DNA of 57,772 nucleotides from positions 1-57,772 of the forward strand of contig JAEZCO010000116.1 in NCBI GenBank assembly GCA_023433505.1, in the 5' to 3' direction. Every line of letters begins with the position of its first letter. Position 1 is the stretch's first letter. Below are positions 24,974 through 32,895 of the stretch, piece by piece. The position numbers and the translations under genes are program-made. The notes beneath the pieces are model-generated. The model saw only the letters and a list, made by a program, of their open reading frames with translations. It ran no database searches and had not been told where the DNA came from. This DNA comes from Bacillota bacterium (GTDB taxonomy: Bacteria > Bacillota > Clostridia > Acetivibrionales > DTU013).

Positions 24974-26352
24974 AAAAATCCATGGAAAAGATTGTTGCCC
25001 TTGCAAAAAACAGAGGCTTTGTCTATCCGGGCTCCGATATTTACGGCGGTCTGGCCAATGCCTGGGATTACGGCCCTTTGGGTGTGGAACTGAAAAACAA
25101 TGTGAAAAAAGCCTGGTGGCGCAAATTTATACAGGAAAGCCCCTACAATGTGGGCGTAGACTGTGCAATCCTGATGAACCCGCAGGTATGGGTGGCTTCG
25201 GGACATGTGGGAGGCTTCAGCGATCCGCTCATCGACTGTAAGGATTGCAAGACCAGACACAGAGCAGACAAACTGATCGAAGACTGGAACAAAACCAATG
25301 GAATCGATATTTCCGTTGACGGCTGGAAGAACGAACAGCTCATGGACTATATCAAGGAGAAGGGTGTAAAATGCCCTGGCTGCGGGTCGGGCAATTTCAC
25401 GGAAATCAGGAAATTCAACCTGATGTTCAAGACCTTCCAGGGGGTGACCGAGGACTCCAAAGCGGAGATTTTCCTGAGGCCTGAAACAGCCCAGGGGATT
25501 TTCGTGAATTTTAAAAACGTACAGCGGACCTCAAGAAAAAAGATTCCCTTCGGCATCGGCCAGATCGGAAAATCCTTCAGAAACGAAATCACTCCGGGCA
25601 ACTTTACCTTCCGGACCCGGGAATTTGAGCAAATGGAGCTGGAATTCTTCTGTGAGCCGGGCAAGGACATGGAATGGTTCTCCTACTGGAAGGATTTCTG
25701 CCATCAGTGGCTGCTTAAGCTCGGTATCAAGGATGAAAGCCTGAAGCTGAGGGACCACCAGAAGGAGGAGCTTTCTCATTACAGCAATGCAACAACGGAC
25801 ATTGAATTCAAGTTCCCTTTCGGATGGGGAGAATTGTGGGGGATCGCCGACAGGACCGACTTCGATTTGAAGCAGCATATGGAACATTCCAAGGATGACC
25901 TTTCCTATTTTGATCCGGCGACCAATGAGAAATATGTTCCTTATTGCATTGAGCCGTCTCTGGGAGCCGACAGAGTTGCGCTGGCGTTCCTGTGCGATGC
26001 TTATGATGAGGAAGAAGTGGCGGAAGGAGATGTGAGAGTCGTTTTGCGTTTCCATCCGGTAATAGCTCCTGTGAAGATAGCAATCTTGCCCCTTTCCAAG
26101 AAATTGGGCGATGATGCGAACAAGGTGTATGAAATGCTCATCAAAAACTATGTTTGCGAATATGATGAGACCGGGAGCATAGGGAAAAGATACAGAAGGC
26201 AGGATGAGATCGGTACGCCGTACTGTATCACCTTTGACTTTGACTCCCTCAACGACGCAAGTGTTACCATAAGAGACAGGGATACAATGCAGCAGGAACG
26301 TATAAAAATTGATGAGCTGAATGAATACTTTAAGGGTAAATTTGAGTTTTAA
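24964..26352 (+). CDS. glyQS: Glycyl-tRNA synthetase, homodimeric class II
   Basis: The 462-residue synthetase charges tRNA-Gly. Class II motifs include motif 2 (FRNEITPGNFTFRTREFEQMELEFF) and the motif 3 region IEPSLGADRVALAFL. CKDC and CPGCG are probable zinc-site cysteines. The C-terminal anticodon-binding domain follows. ATG 24964 has GGGAGG 9 bases upstream, inside the coaBC end. No T-box leader is present, because the gene is coupled directly to coaBC. Confidence 0.96.
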   Translation: MLVEKSMEKIVALAKNRGFVYPGSDIYGGLANAWDYGPLGVELKNNVKKAWWRKFIQESPYNVGVDCAILMNPQVWVASGHVGGFSDPLIDCKDCKTRHRADKLIEDWNKTNGIDISVDGWKNEQLMDYIKEKGVKCPGCGSGNFTEIRKFNLMFKTFQGVTEDSKAEIFLRPETAQGIFVNFKNVQRTSRKKIPFGIGQIGKSFRNEITPGNFTFRTREFEQMELEFFCEPGKDMEWFSYWKDFCHQWLLKLGIKDESLKLRDHQKEELSHYSNATTDIEFKFPFGWGELWGIADRTDFDLKQHMEHSKDDLSYFDPATNEKYVPYCIEPSLGADRVALAFLCDAYDEEEVAEGDVRVVLRFHPVIAPVKIAILPLSKKLGDDANKVYEMLIKNYVCEYDETGSIGKRYRRQDEIGTPYCITFDFDSLNDASVTIRDRDTMQQERIKIDELNEYFKGKFEF

Positions 26353-26382
26353 AGGCCTTAATAAAAATCATATATTTCCCTG

Positions 26383-26420
26383 AATAAAGCCGGAATGAAC
26401 CCCGGCTTTATTTTTTTTGC
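26383..26420 (+). terminator. Rho-independent terminator after glyQS
   Basis: AATAAAGCCGG and CCGGCTTTATT enclose an 8-base loop and are followed by a run of T. Confidence 0.9.
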
Positions 26421-26532
26421 CCCTGGGCATAAGATTTATAGATTGTTCCGGAAGGAAAGGGAACAGATTCAATGAGATTTACATAAAATATAAATTAGAG
26501 TAACCATATGTTTGGATTGAGAAGGTGGCTGA

Positions 26533-26931
26533 ATGAGTAAAGAACTTTTTTGGGATAAAAGTTTTGTAAAAACAGTGGAAGATGAGAAAAAAGACGAGCA
26601 AAAGCGCAAAGAAAAGGCGGTAAAGCTTGAAAGAAAGCTTTTGGAAAAAGAAGAAGAGAAGAAAAAGAAAGCGGAAGAGAAGAAGCTGGAAGAGGAAGAA
26701 GACTTGAAAAAGGATATGAGAAAAGCGGCTGAAAAAGAGGAAAAAAAGAAAAAGAAAGAAGAGGAAAAGAAGCTGGAAGAAGAGGAAAAACTAAAAGAGA
26801 AAATAAGAAAAAAGGCAGAGAAAAATGATGCGGAAGATGAAGATGAAGACGATGATGAAGGCGACGATGCTGAAGACGAAGATGACGATGAAAGCGATGA
26901 TGAGGAAGATGAAGACAAAGATGAAGACTAA
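26533..26931 (+). CDS. Highly charged Lys/Glu coiled-coil protein with an acidic tail
   Basis: The 132-residue protein starts at ATG 26533 with AAGGTGG upstream. Residues about 1-20 look normal (MSKELFWDKSFVKTVED). Residues 20-98 are almost only Lys, Glu, Arg, Ala and Leu in heptad-like order, predicting a long helix or coiled coil. Residues 99-132 are almost only Asp and Glu with a few Gly, Ala and Ser. The segment EKKLEEEE occurs twice, so the helix may have grown by internal duplication. No function can be assigned; the composition would suit binding to polycations or cations. Confidence 0.65.
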   Translation: MSKELFWDKSFVKTVEDEKKDEQKRKEKAVKLERKLLEKEEEKKKKAEEKKLEEEEDLKKDMRKAAEKEEKKKKKEEEKKLEEEEKLKEKIRKKAEKNDAEDEDEDDDEGDDAEDEDDDESDDEEDEDKDED

Positions 26932-26957
26932 AATAAGCTTACCTTAAAATAGAAGAA

Positions 26958-27047
26958 TACAACGATGCTGAGGCATCAAAAAATGTCCTCCACCTCTATT
27001 AATTTTTTTATGAACAAAAAAATTAATTTCGGATCAGGTCGTTACAA
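26958..27047 (+). repeat. R1 interspersed element, copy D (internally deleted, 90 bp)
   Basis: The left end (TACAACGA..GAGGCATCAAAAAATG) and right end (CAGGTCGTTACAA) of R1 are kept. The middle with two hairpins is gone. The remaining hairpin is TTAATTTTTTT / AAAAAAATTAA with loop ATGAAC. The rest of the 26932-27230 gap holds an imperfect long-range pairing (GCCGGATT near 27050 with AATCCGGC near 27099) and A/T-rich promoter-like sequence. Confidence 0.7.
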
Positions 27048-27230
27048 TGCCGGATTGATAACCGTTTCCACATCCTTTTGGTATAGGACGGAATATTAAT
27101 CCGGCTTTAGTTTTAACCTTTTTTACAGGATTGCATATTTATATTATATATAGAAAACATACAGCCGGCTTATAAGCTTTTATATTCGACGAAACAGGCA
27201 AGCCGGACTTTAAGCGGACGGGTAAATCAC

Positions 27231-27968
27231 ATGAAAACAAGCATAATCATTTTGACCTACAATAAGCTGCCGGTCATCAGGCAGTGCATAGAAAGCATAA
27301 GGGAATATACGGAGGCCGGAACCTATGAAATCATCGTTGTGGATAATCATTCGGAAGACGGAACGCCGGAATGGCTAAAGGAGCAGAAGGACATCGTCCT
27401 GATTTCCAACCCGGAGAACGTAGGTTTTCCAAAGGGCTGCAACCAGGGAATACTTAAGGCCTCAGGCGACAATATCATGCTTCTCAACAATGACACGCTG
27501 GCAACCGGCAATTGGCTTTCCAATATGCTTCGATGCCTATATGCCGGGGAGGATACCGGGGCAGTCGGACCGGTGACAAACTACTGCTCGAACCTGCAGA
27601 CGGTGCCGGTTAACTACACGACAACGGAAGAAATGCAAAGCTTTGCCAGAAATTTTAATGTTTCGGACCCTTTGAAATGGGAGTATAGAAAGAAATTGGT
27701 GGGATACTGCCTGCTGGTGAAAAAATCCGTGGTCGACAAAGTCGGCCTGCTGGATGAAAGGTTCAGTCCGGGGAATTTTGAGGACGACGATTACTGCCGC
27801 AGGATTATCATTGCCGGCTACAGGCTGATTCTGTGCAAGGATACATTTATTCATCATTATGGGAGTTTATCCTTTTTTGACAACCTGCCGGGCTATATTG
27901 AGCTTCTGGAAATCAACCGGAAAAAATTTGAGGAAAAATGGGCCGGTTATAACGAGGCGGGAAATTGA
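27231..27968 (+). CDS. Family 2 glycosyltransferase
   Basis: The 245-residue GT-A enzyme begins KTSIIILTYNKLPVIRQCIES and has VVDNHSEDGTPEWL, NVGFPKGCNQG and the metal site in LLNNDTLAT. This is the layout of rhamnosyl-type GT2 enzymes. There is no membrane helix, so it acts in the cytoplasm. The last residues (YNEAGN) and the TGA stop are read from the left end of an R1 repeat. It precedes a methyltransferase gene and the spore-surface cluster. Confidence 0.88.
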   Translation: MKTSIIILTYNKLPVIRQCIESIREYTEAGTYEIIVVDNHSEDGTPEWLKEQKDIVLISNPENVGFPKGCNQGILKASGDNIMLLNNDTLATGNWLSNMLRCLYAGEDTGAVGPVTNYCSNLQTVPVNYTTTEEMQSFARNFNVSDPLKWEYRKKLVGYCLLVKKSVVDKVGLLDERFSPGNFEDDDYCRRIIIAGYRLILCKDTFIHHYGSLSFFDNLPGYIELLEINRKKFEEKWAGYNEAGN

Positions 27969-28033
27969 AACGCCGCTGAGGGAAGAAAATTTTTCTACAA
28001 ACGAAAAAATTTCTTTGAATCGAGGCATTATAA
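27947..28033 (+). repeat. R1 interspersed element, copy E (5' region deleted, 87 bp)
   Basis: It starts TTATAACGAGG inside the glycosyltransferase gene, keeps ATTGAAACGCCGCTGAG, and has a hairpin GAAGAAAATTTTTC / GAAAAAATTTCTTT. It ends CGAGGCATTATAA, just before the RBS of the next gene. It supplies the stop codon of the upstream gene. Confidence 0.75.
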
Positions 28034-28046
28034 GGAGGAGTAAAGG

Positions 28047-28844
28047 ATGATGGGGATGTCCGAAGGCAGAACGGAAGAGTTTGATATCCTGCGGGTCGAC
28101 CAGGATGATACGGTTTTCACCGGAGAAAGGCTTGTGATTAATAAGCAAGTAAAGCAGCATTTGCATAAGGTGATGGATGAGCATCTGGCAAGATATGAGC
28201 TTGCATGCGGCTATGCCAAAGGAAGAAATGTCCTTGATGCTGCGTGCGGCACGGGTTACGGCACAAGAATGCTGAAGGACTGCGGCGCCTGTAAGGCTGT
28301 CGGGGTGGATATCTCACGGGAAAGTATCGATAACGCAAACATAACCTATCGAACGGAAAATGTTGAATTCATCTTTGGCGACGTAAACAGTCTGCCTTTT
28401 GTAGACGGCTCTTTCGATATGGCGGTTTCTTTTGAAACCATAGAGCATGTGATGGATGGAGCGAGGCTGATCAAAGAGGCGTCAAGGGTTTTAAGCGAAA
28501 ATGGGCTGTTTATCGTATCCACACCCAACAGAAATGTCACAAATCCCGGAATTTATGTGGAGGAGCGCCCGTTAAACCGTTACCATTTGTATGAATATTC
28601 ATTGACAGAGTTTATTGGAGCGTTGTTAAAGTATTTTGACATTGTTGAAATATACGGGCAAGCTTTTGTTGATGATTGCCAGACCTTTGCAGTAAAAATC
28701 GTCAGGCAGGCGCGGGGAATGGATGCCGACTATGTGCCGGAGGAGAATAAAACAGTGCCGGAACATTTTCTTGTGCCCTTGAGTGAAATAAAGAATGCCA
28801 ATCCGACTTATATAGTGGCAGTATGCAGGAAAAAGCTGTCTTAA
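28047..28844 (+). CDS. Class I SAM-dependent methyltransferase
   Basis: The 265-residue protein has motif I VLDAACGTGYGTRML and acidic motif II VGVDIS. Further motifs are FIFGDVNSLPF, SFETIEHV and a C-terminal part typical of methyltransferases in surface-glycan loci. AAGGAGGAG precedes ATG 28047. Given its neighbours it may O-methylate a sugar of the spore glycan, which is inference from context only. Confidence 0.85.
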   Translation: MMGMSEGRTEEFDILRVDQDDTVFTGERLVINKQVKQHLHKVMDEHLARYELACGYAKGRNVLDAACGTGYGTRMLKDCGACKAVGVDISRESIDNANITYRTENVEFIFGDVNSLPFVDGSFDMAVSFETIEHVMDGARLIKEASRVLSENGLFIVSTPNRNVTNPGIYVEERPLNRYHLYEYSLTEFIGALLKYFDIVEIYGQAFVDDCQTFAVKIVRQARGMDADYVPEENKTVPEHFLVPLSEIKNANPTYIVAVCRKKLS

Positions 28845-28930
28845 GCATGGAAGGGCAGAGAATCAGCAAACCGGATGGATATCCATCGTATGGATAAAAA
28901 CGTTGTACTACGGTATAGTGTATCAAAATA

Positions 28931-28966
28931 ATAGAACTGCATGTTCCCATGCAGTTCTATATTTAT
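28931..28966. terminator. Bidirectional terminator
   Basis: A perfect 13-bp stem ATAGAACTGCATG / CATGCAGTTCTAT with loop TTCC lies between convergent genes, with A-rich sequence before it and ATTTATT after it. Confidence 0.8.
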
Positions 28967-28973
28967 TCCTTGA

Positions 28974-29723
28974 TTACTCGTCACACGTTGGGTTAGTGTT
29001 ATCAAGGGGATTCCATTTCTGGTCAGGGAAGAACTGGGTGGGGAAGGGAGTTAACCGCCTATTGTTGAAGGTATTGCAATTCTGTACGGATGCATTATTC
29101 TGTTCAGGCGGTACAGGGCAGTATCCATAAGCTGGAATCAGCAACTGTACGATGCATTCACATTTAATGATGAAGAATACGCCCACATCAAGAGTCAGTA
29201 TGCCGGTGGCAGGATTTACTACATCATTGAATACTTCTGCAAGAGCCTCTACCTTGATCAATAATCCGTCGGCATCAATGAGACCGGGCGCATCTTCTTG
29301 CGGATAACGGATAACGCCGATCTGTGCGAGGCAATTCGGGCAGTAAATTTCGTTGATTGTCAGGTTAAAGCTGACGGAATCGGGGATGGACAAGTTGTTG
29401 ATACCATCGGTATAGTGAATGGTATAGGTCAGGCGCACAAACAGTTTAAGTTTTTTAAAGCCTGGCTTGGTAAGCGAATCCTGCTTGGAAATAACTCTGA
29501 CTTCAACGATGTCGAAATCATCTGCTCCTTCAAAAGCGAATATGGGGTTGATCACGCCCGAACCCGGTATAAGGGTGACGGCTCTGGTGGCACAATCCCT
29601 TAAGGCTACCTGGTCAAAGACCTTTGGAACTTGGATGCAAACTAACTCGTTGGGAATTGGAAAGTTATCCGGATTCAGAATCTGTCCTGCTTCGATTTTT
29701 ACGAAGTCTTCTCCTTTTGACAT
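28974..29723 (-). CDS. Putative spore-surface structural protein, paralogue of 31432-32190
   Basis: The 249-residue protein is very similar to the one at 31432-32190. Both begin near VEAGQI/IEAGQI and then share PNELVCIQVPKVFDQVALR, FEGADDFDIVEV, FNLTINEIYCPNC, KCECIVQLLIPAYGYCP and TPFPTQFFPDQK. Six or more cysteines are conserved. There is no signal peptide, which fits a mother-cell-made coat or exosporium protein that self-assembles, possibly with disulfides. The spore assignment rests on the CsxC-like and collagen neighbours. AGGAGGT precedes the ATG. Confidence 0.65.
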   Translation of the reverse strand: MSKGEDFVKIEAGQILNPDNFPIPNELVCIQVPKVFDQVALRDCATRAVTLIPGSGVINPIFAFEGADDFDIVEVRVISKQDSLTKPGFKKLKLFVRLTYTIHYTDGINNLSIPDSVSFNLTINEIYCPNCLAQIGVIRYPQEDAPGLIDADGLLIKVEALAEVFNDVVNPATGILTLDVGVFFIIKCECIVQLLIPAYGYCPVPPEQNNASVQNCNTFNNRRLTPFPTQFFPDQKWNPLDNTNPTCDE

Positions 29724-30113
29724 AAAAATAATACCTCCTCATTATATAAAACCTTTTAACGAATATCCATTCAGCTTAAGTAAGTCAACCCATTTTTTAT
29801 CCTGTTGTAACACTTACAATATCATTATATATCCCTGAACTTAAAAGGTTACAAAAATATAATATTATGTTATTTGAAGATACGGGCAGCAATGCCGTAC
29901 GAATTATATATTTAATAGAAGGATGAGAGGAATCGTGGTCAAGTGATATTGCGTGTCCACGACGGATTAAAATTTTTATTTTTATTTTTTTCGTGATGGA
30001 AACAAAAAAAGTTAACATAAGTAACACTGCTTTTATCTTATGCATACTATGTACTGTAAATGCTTGATATACATATCAACGCATTTGAAATATTAATTTA
30101 CGGAGGTAATATT
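29724..30113. other. 390-base divergent intergenic region
   Basis: This A/T-rich region lies between two divergently transcribed spore-surface genes. Apart from the ribosome binding sites and the sigma-K-like site at 30024-30051, I see no gene or known RNA. Confidence 0.6.
30024..30051 (+). promoter_or_regulatory. Possible sigma-K type promoter for the CsxC-like gene
   Basis: AC, 17 bases, CATACTATG fits the late mother-cell pattern AC-N16/17-CATAnnnTA except for the last base. It lies 62 bases before the start codon. Confidence 0.4.
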
Positions 30114-30884
30114 ATGTCAAACCAATTTGATCCTCATGGCAATAAACAACCGATGGTTGATGGGGACCACAAGGGAGAATGCAAGGATTTTTGCGGAGCC
30201 GTTTACCCAAAAACACTTCCAATGTGCGAAAACGTGGCATTTCCGCCTGCAGTCAGGCCGCTGCCTGTTTTTGCAAAGATACCTGTTGTGTTAGCGGAAA
30301 GGACTGTACAGGTAGACATCGAAGCAAAAATAAAATTGGACTGCCCGGCCATAGAAATTAAACGGATCCGCAAGCAACTGTTCCTGACCCAGTGCAAACT
30401 GCTCCCAAGAGTCGGGAAGCTATATTTAAGCGGATATGTCAGAAAGAACATTGAATATGCGACGGCCAAATGTGCTTCCGACGAGTGTGTGTCGGGTGAT
30501 ATCAAACATACTACCTGCAATGTGCCTTTTGACTGTGTCACTTTTATCCCTTATGTACTTGGTGCAGCTCCTGTATTTACTCCCAATGAGGAACCCACTT
30601 TGCTCCAGACCTACAGCCCGAAACTTATGGGAGCCGATCCGACCGAGCAGGACTTCGAAAGCACACAGTTTTTCAATGAAAAGATTTTCTGTGAACTTGT
30701 AAGTGCAAGGTTCAATGAGGTTGACATCAGCTTCGAGAATAAGAAATATTTCAAAGACTATGACGGGGAATTTGAATTCCAGAAATTCACCGAAAAACTT
30801 ACCGTATTCATTACCTTCAAGCTTTTACAATATCAGCAGGTGCCGATTCTTGGTGATGCAGGTGCCGCTTCTATGAAATGTTAA
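30114..30884 (+). CDS. CsxC-like exosporium / spore-surface protein
   Basis: Start ATG 30114 has GGAGG upstream, giving 256 residues; the frame extends to 30060 without an RBS. The core includes IPVVLAERTVQVDIEAKIKL, AIEIKRIRKQLFLTQCKLLP and GKLYLSGYVRKNIEYAT. This pattern is seen in clostridial CsxC-type and SPOCS/DUF3794-like spore proteins. There is no signal peptide. A cysteine cluster (CASDECVSGDIKHTTC) lies in the middle. It probably forms part of the exosporium or outer coat. I am sure of the spore-protein character and less sure of the exact family name. Confidence 0.7.
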   Translation: MSNQFDPHGNKQPMVDGDHKGECKDFCGAVYPKTLPMCENVAFPPAVRPLPVFAKIPVVLAERTVQVDIEAKIKLDCPAIEIKRIRKQLFLTQCKLLPRVGKLYLSGYVRKNIEYATAKCASDECVSGDIKHTTCNVPFDCVTFIPYVLGAAPVFTPNEEPTLLQTYSPKLMGADPTEQDFESTQFFNEKIFCELVSARFNEVDISFENKKYFKDYDGEFEFQKFTEKLTVFITFKLLQYQQVPILGDAGAASMKC

Positions 30885-30926
30885 GCAAATTGCTGCAAGC
30901 TTCAATGGATGCAGTAACACGGCTTG

Positions 30927-30946
30927 AAATCCCATAAGGGATTTTA
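30927..30946 (+). terminator. Short terminator-like hairpin
   Basis: AAATCCC, loop ATAA, GGGATTT plus TA. The stem is short and the T tract weak. Confidence 0.4.
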
Positions 30947-30980
30947 AGCTTACATAATATCGGTTCAAGGAGGGAGTCTT

Positions 30981-31229
30981 ATGTCGTCAAAACCCGTAGC
31001 CTGGGGAGAAGTCATTAAACGCAGGCAGCAAAGCAAATTGGAAAAAAGTTTGGCAGATACAGCCGTGAAAGAGGAGGAAAACAAATCCAGCGATTCACCC
31101 GATGAAAAAGAAGTTGTTGCTCAAGCGGTAGAGGAAACCAGCAACGAAAATTCTCTATTTTCAGCGCCTGATTTCATGTTTACAGGCAATGGAAATACAG
31201 TTGTATGCCAGGTATTGTCCAATGTATGA
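30981..31229 (+). CDS. Small hypothetical protein in the spore-surface cluster
   Basis: The 82-residue protein starts at ATG 30981 with AAGGAGGGAG upstream. It is hydrophilic and Glu/Ser/Lys-rich in the middle and likely disordered, with an ordered-looking end SAPDFMFTGNGNTVVCQVLSNV. It has a single cysteine. No family is recognised. Its place between two spore-surface genes on the same strand suggests a minor coat or exosporium component. Confidence 0.55.
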   Translation: MSSKPVAWGEVIKRRQQSKLEKSLADTAVKEEENKSSDSPDEKEVVAQAVEETSNENSLFSAPDFMFTGNGNTVVCQVLSNV

Positions 31230-31431
31230 TGAAAAAGGACAGTGAAGATAGCGGAGCAGGAAGATACATTATGTTAATTTAATATACAAAAGCATAATTA
31301 TTTAGTAACCATTTTATGTTTCTTAAATATAATAATACTGAGTAATTAAACACCAGGATAAGAAAATGGATGATTTACCGATGATTTTATGTTAAGCGTT
31401 AACAAGGATTTGTGTTAAGGAGGTAATTATT

Positions 31432-32190
31432 ATGTCCAAAAATGAAAACGGGAAGCACAGTGTTAAGGTGGAAGCAGGACAGATTGTGAATCCCGAATAT
31501 TTTCCAGTGCCGAATGAACTGGTTTGCATTCAAGTTCCCAAGGTTTTTGACCAGGTTGCATTGAGGGAATGCGTGACAAGGACAGTCACATTGATCCCCA
31601 GCTCGGGTTTGATCAATCCGAATTTTGTTTTTGAAGGCGCAGATGACTTTGACATTGTCGAAGTAAAAGTGATTTCCAAGGTTGACTCGCTTACCAAGCC
31701 CGGATTTAAGAAACTTAAGCTGTATGTCCGTATCAGATACACCATACACTATTCCGACGGTGTAGTCCAATTAACCCAGACGGATGAGGCGGCCTTCAAC
31801 CTTACCATCAATGAGATCTATTGCCCGAACTGTATGGCACAGATCGGAGTCATCCGTTATCCTCAGGACCCCTTTGGAACCATTGATCCCGACGGTTTGT
31901 TGATTAAAGTGGAAGCTCTGGCCGAAGCGTTTAATGATTCAGTAAATCCTATTACGGGAGTGCTTACTCTTGACATAGGCGTATTCTTTATTGTCAAATG
32001 TGAGTGTATCGTACAGCTGCTCATACCTGCATACGGTTATTGCCCGGTTCCTCCGGAACAGACCTCCAGTGCGGCACAAAACTGCAATACATTCAATAAC
32101 AGAAGATTGACCCCGTTTCCTACCCAGTTCTTCCCCGATCAGAAGTTAAATATTTTGGATGCAGTACGCAGCGCAGCCACTGAGGAATAA
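31432..32190 (+). CDS. Putative spore-surface structural protein, paralogue of 28974-29723
   Basis: The 252-residue paralogue of the protein encoded on the other strand 1.7 kb upstream has the same cysteine pattern and near-identical blocks. These include PNELVCIQVPKVFDQVALR, CPNC, KCECIVQLLIPAYGYCPVP and NCNTFNNRRLTPFPTQFFP. The N- and C-terminal tails differ. AAGGAGGT lies upstream of the ATG. The pair flanks the CsxC-like gene, so all three may build the same layer. Family unnamed. Confidence 0.65.
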   Translation: MSKNENGKHSVKVEAGQIVNPEYFPVPNELVCIQVPKVFDQVALRECVTRTVTLIPSSGLINPNFVFEGADDFDIVEVKVISKVDSLTKPGFKKLKLYVRIRYTIHYSDGVVQLTQTDEAAFNLTINEIYCPNCMAQIGVIRYPQDPFGTIDPDGLLIKVEALAEAFNDSVNPITGVLTLDIGVFFIVKCECIVQLLIPAYGYCPVPPEQTSSAAQNCNTFNNRRLTPFPTQFFPDQKLNILDAVRSAATEE

Positions 32191-32305
32191 AGCGTACGCA
32201 TCTACAGTTATATAGGCTTTGGAAGCCGGAGAACGGCGAATCATAAAGCAGGATTTTGTCCGGCCATTCCAGGCACAGGCGGAAAATACGGCTTCCCACA
32301 TAAAT

Positions 32306-32372
32306 TGCTGAAAATGCAGTCCATTGCGAGGGCATTTTCAGCAAAACGGGAAGCAATATTTTCAATGCTTCG
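32306..32372 (+). repeat. R2 interspersed repeat, copy 2
   Basis: TGCTGAAAATGC and GCATTTTCAGCA form a 12-bp stem. AAAACGGGAAGCAATATTTTC follows. An outer inverted repeat GGAAGCCG (32221) / CGGCTTCC (32289) precedes it and may end transcription of the upstream gene. Confidence 0.75.
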
Positions 32373-32394
32373 AATATGAATCAGAGGTGAACTT

Positions 32395-32658
32395 ATGTCA
32401 TACTGCTACACTTTGCTGCAATCCAGATCCCATGCCTTTATATTGGATCAGAGAATGAAAAGTGAAGGCCTTTATTGCGAACTGACCTACATGCCAAGGG
32501 AGCTTATGAAGGATTTGTGCAATTTAGGCGTGCGCTTTGATAAGCGTGAACTGCCGAGAGCCATGAATATCATTAGGGTTGCAGGCTTGCCCGGATGCAG
32601 GCTTTTTTGTGAAATCGTTGAGCCCCACCAGTGCAAGTATGAGGAAATAATGTTCTGA
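32395..32658 (+). CDS. DUF3343-like small protein
   Basis: The 87-residue protein has the layout of DUF3343 proteins. It opens YCYTLLQSRSHAFILDQRMK, followed by a helix, a PRELMKDLCNLGVRF segment and a short C-terminus. Family members are proposed sulfur or selenium carriers in anaerobes, but cysteines here (Cys4, Cys28, Cys42 and others) do not settle the role. AGAGGTGA precedes ATG 32395. No selenium gene is nearby. Confidence 0.55.
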   Translation: MSYCYTLLQSRSHAFILDQRMKSEGLYCELTYMPRELMKDLCNLGVRFDKRELPRAMNIIRVAGLPGCRLFCEIVEPHQCKYEEIMF

Positions 32659-32703
32659 TTTAGGAGTCAGGCGGATCATATCTGCTTTGGCAGAATGAAT
32701 CAT

Positions 32704-32746
32704 AAGAAATGCAGTCGTCTTTACACGGCTGCATTTCTTTTTATTG
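32704..32746 (+). terminator. Rho-independent terminator
   Basis: AGAAATGCAGTCG and CGGCTGCATTTCT (one wobble) enclose an 8-base loop, followed by TTTTATT. Confidence 0.85.
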
Positions 32747-32765
32747 TAGAATATTCCATGCTGCG

Positions 32766-32860
32766 AAAGGAGGGGGCGGTCTTTGTACCGCCCTGCCCGG
32801 AATTCCGTGATCTATGGAAAGGGCGGGTATGTAAACCCGCCCCCTCCTACAGCGCACTGG
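32766..32860. repeat. GC-rich long imperfect inverted repeat
   Basis: The left arm AGGAGGGGGCGGTCTTTGTACCG and the right arm (complement AGGAGGGGGCGGGTTTACATACC) pair over about 30 bp with a central spacer. Each arm also holds its own small hairpin (GGCGG..CCGCC and GGCGGG..CCCGCC). This is far more GC-rich than its surroundings and looks like a mobile intergenic repeat rather than a terminator. Confidence 0.65.
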
Positions 32861-32895
32861 AATCCGTTTCCGCGCTGGTCCTCATTTTCTTCGTA

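Noticed and set aside
26469..26918. Poly-serine ORF on the minus strand
   Set aside because: Complement of the Lys/Glu codons of the charged protein; no RBS.
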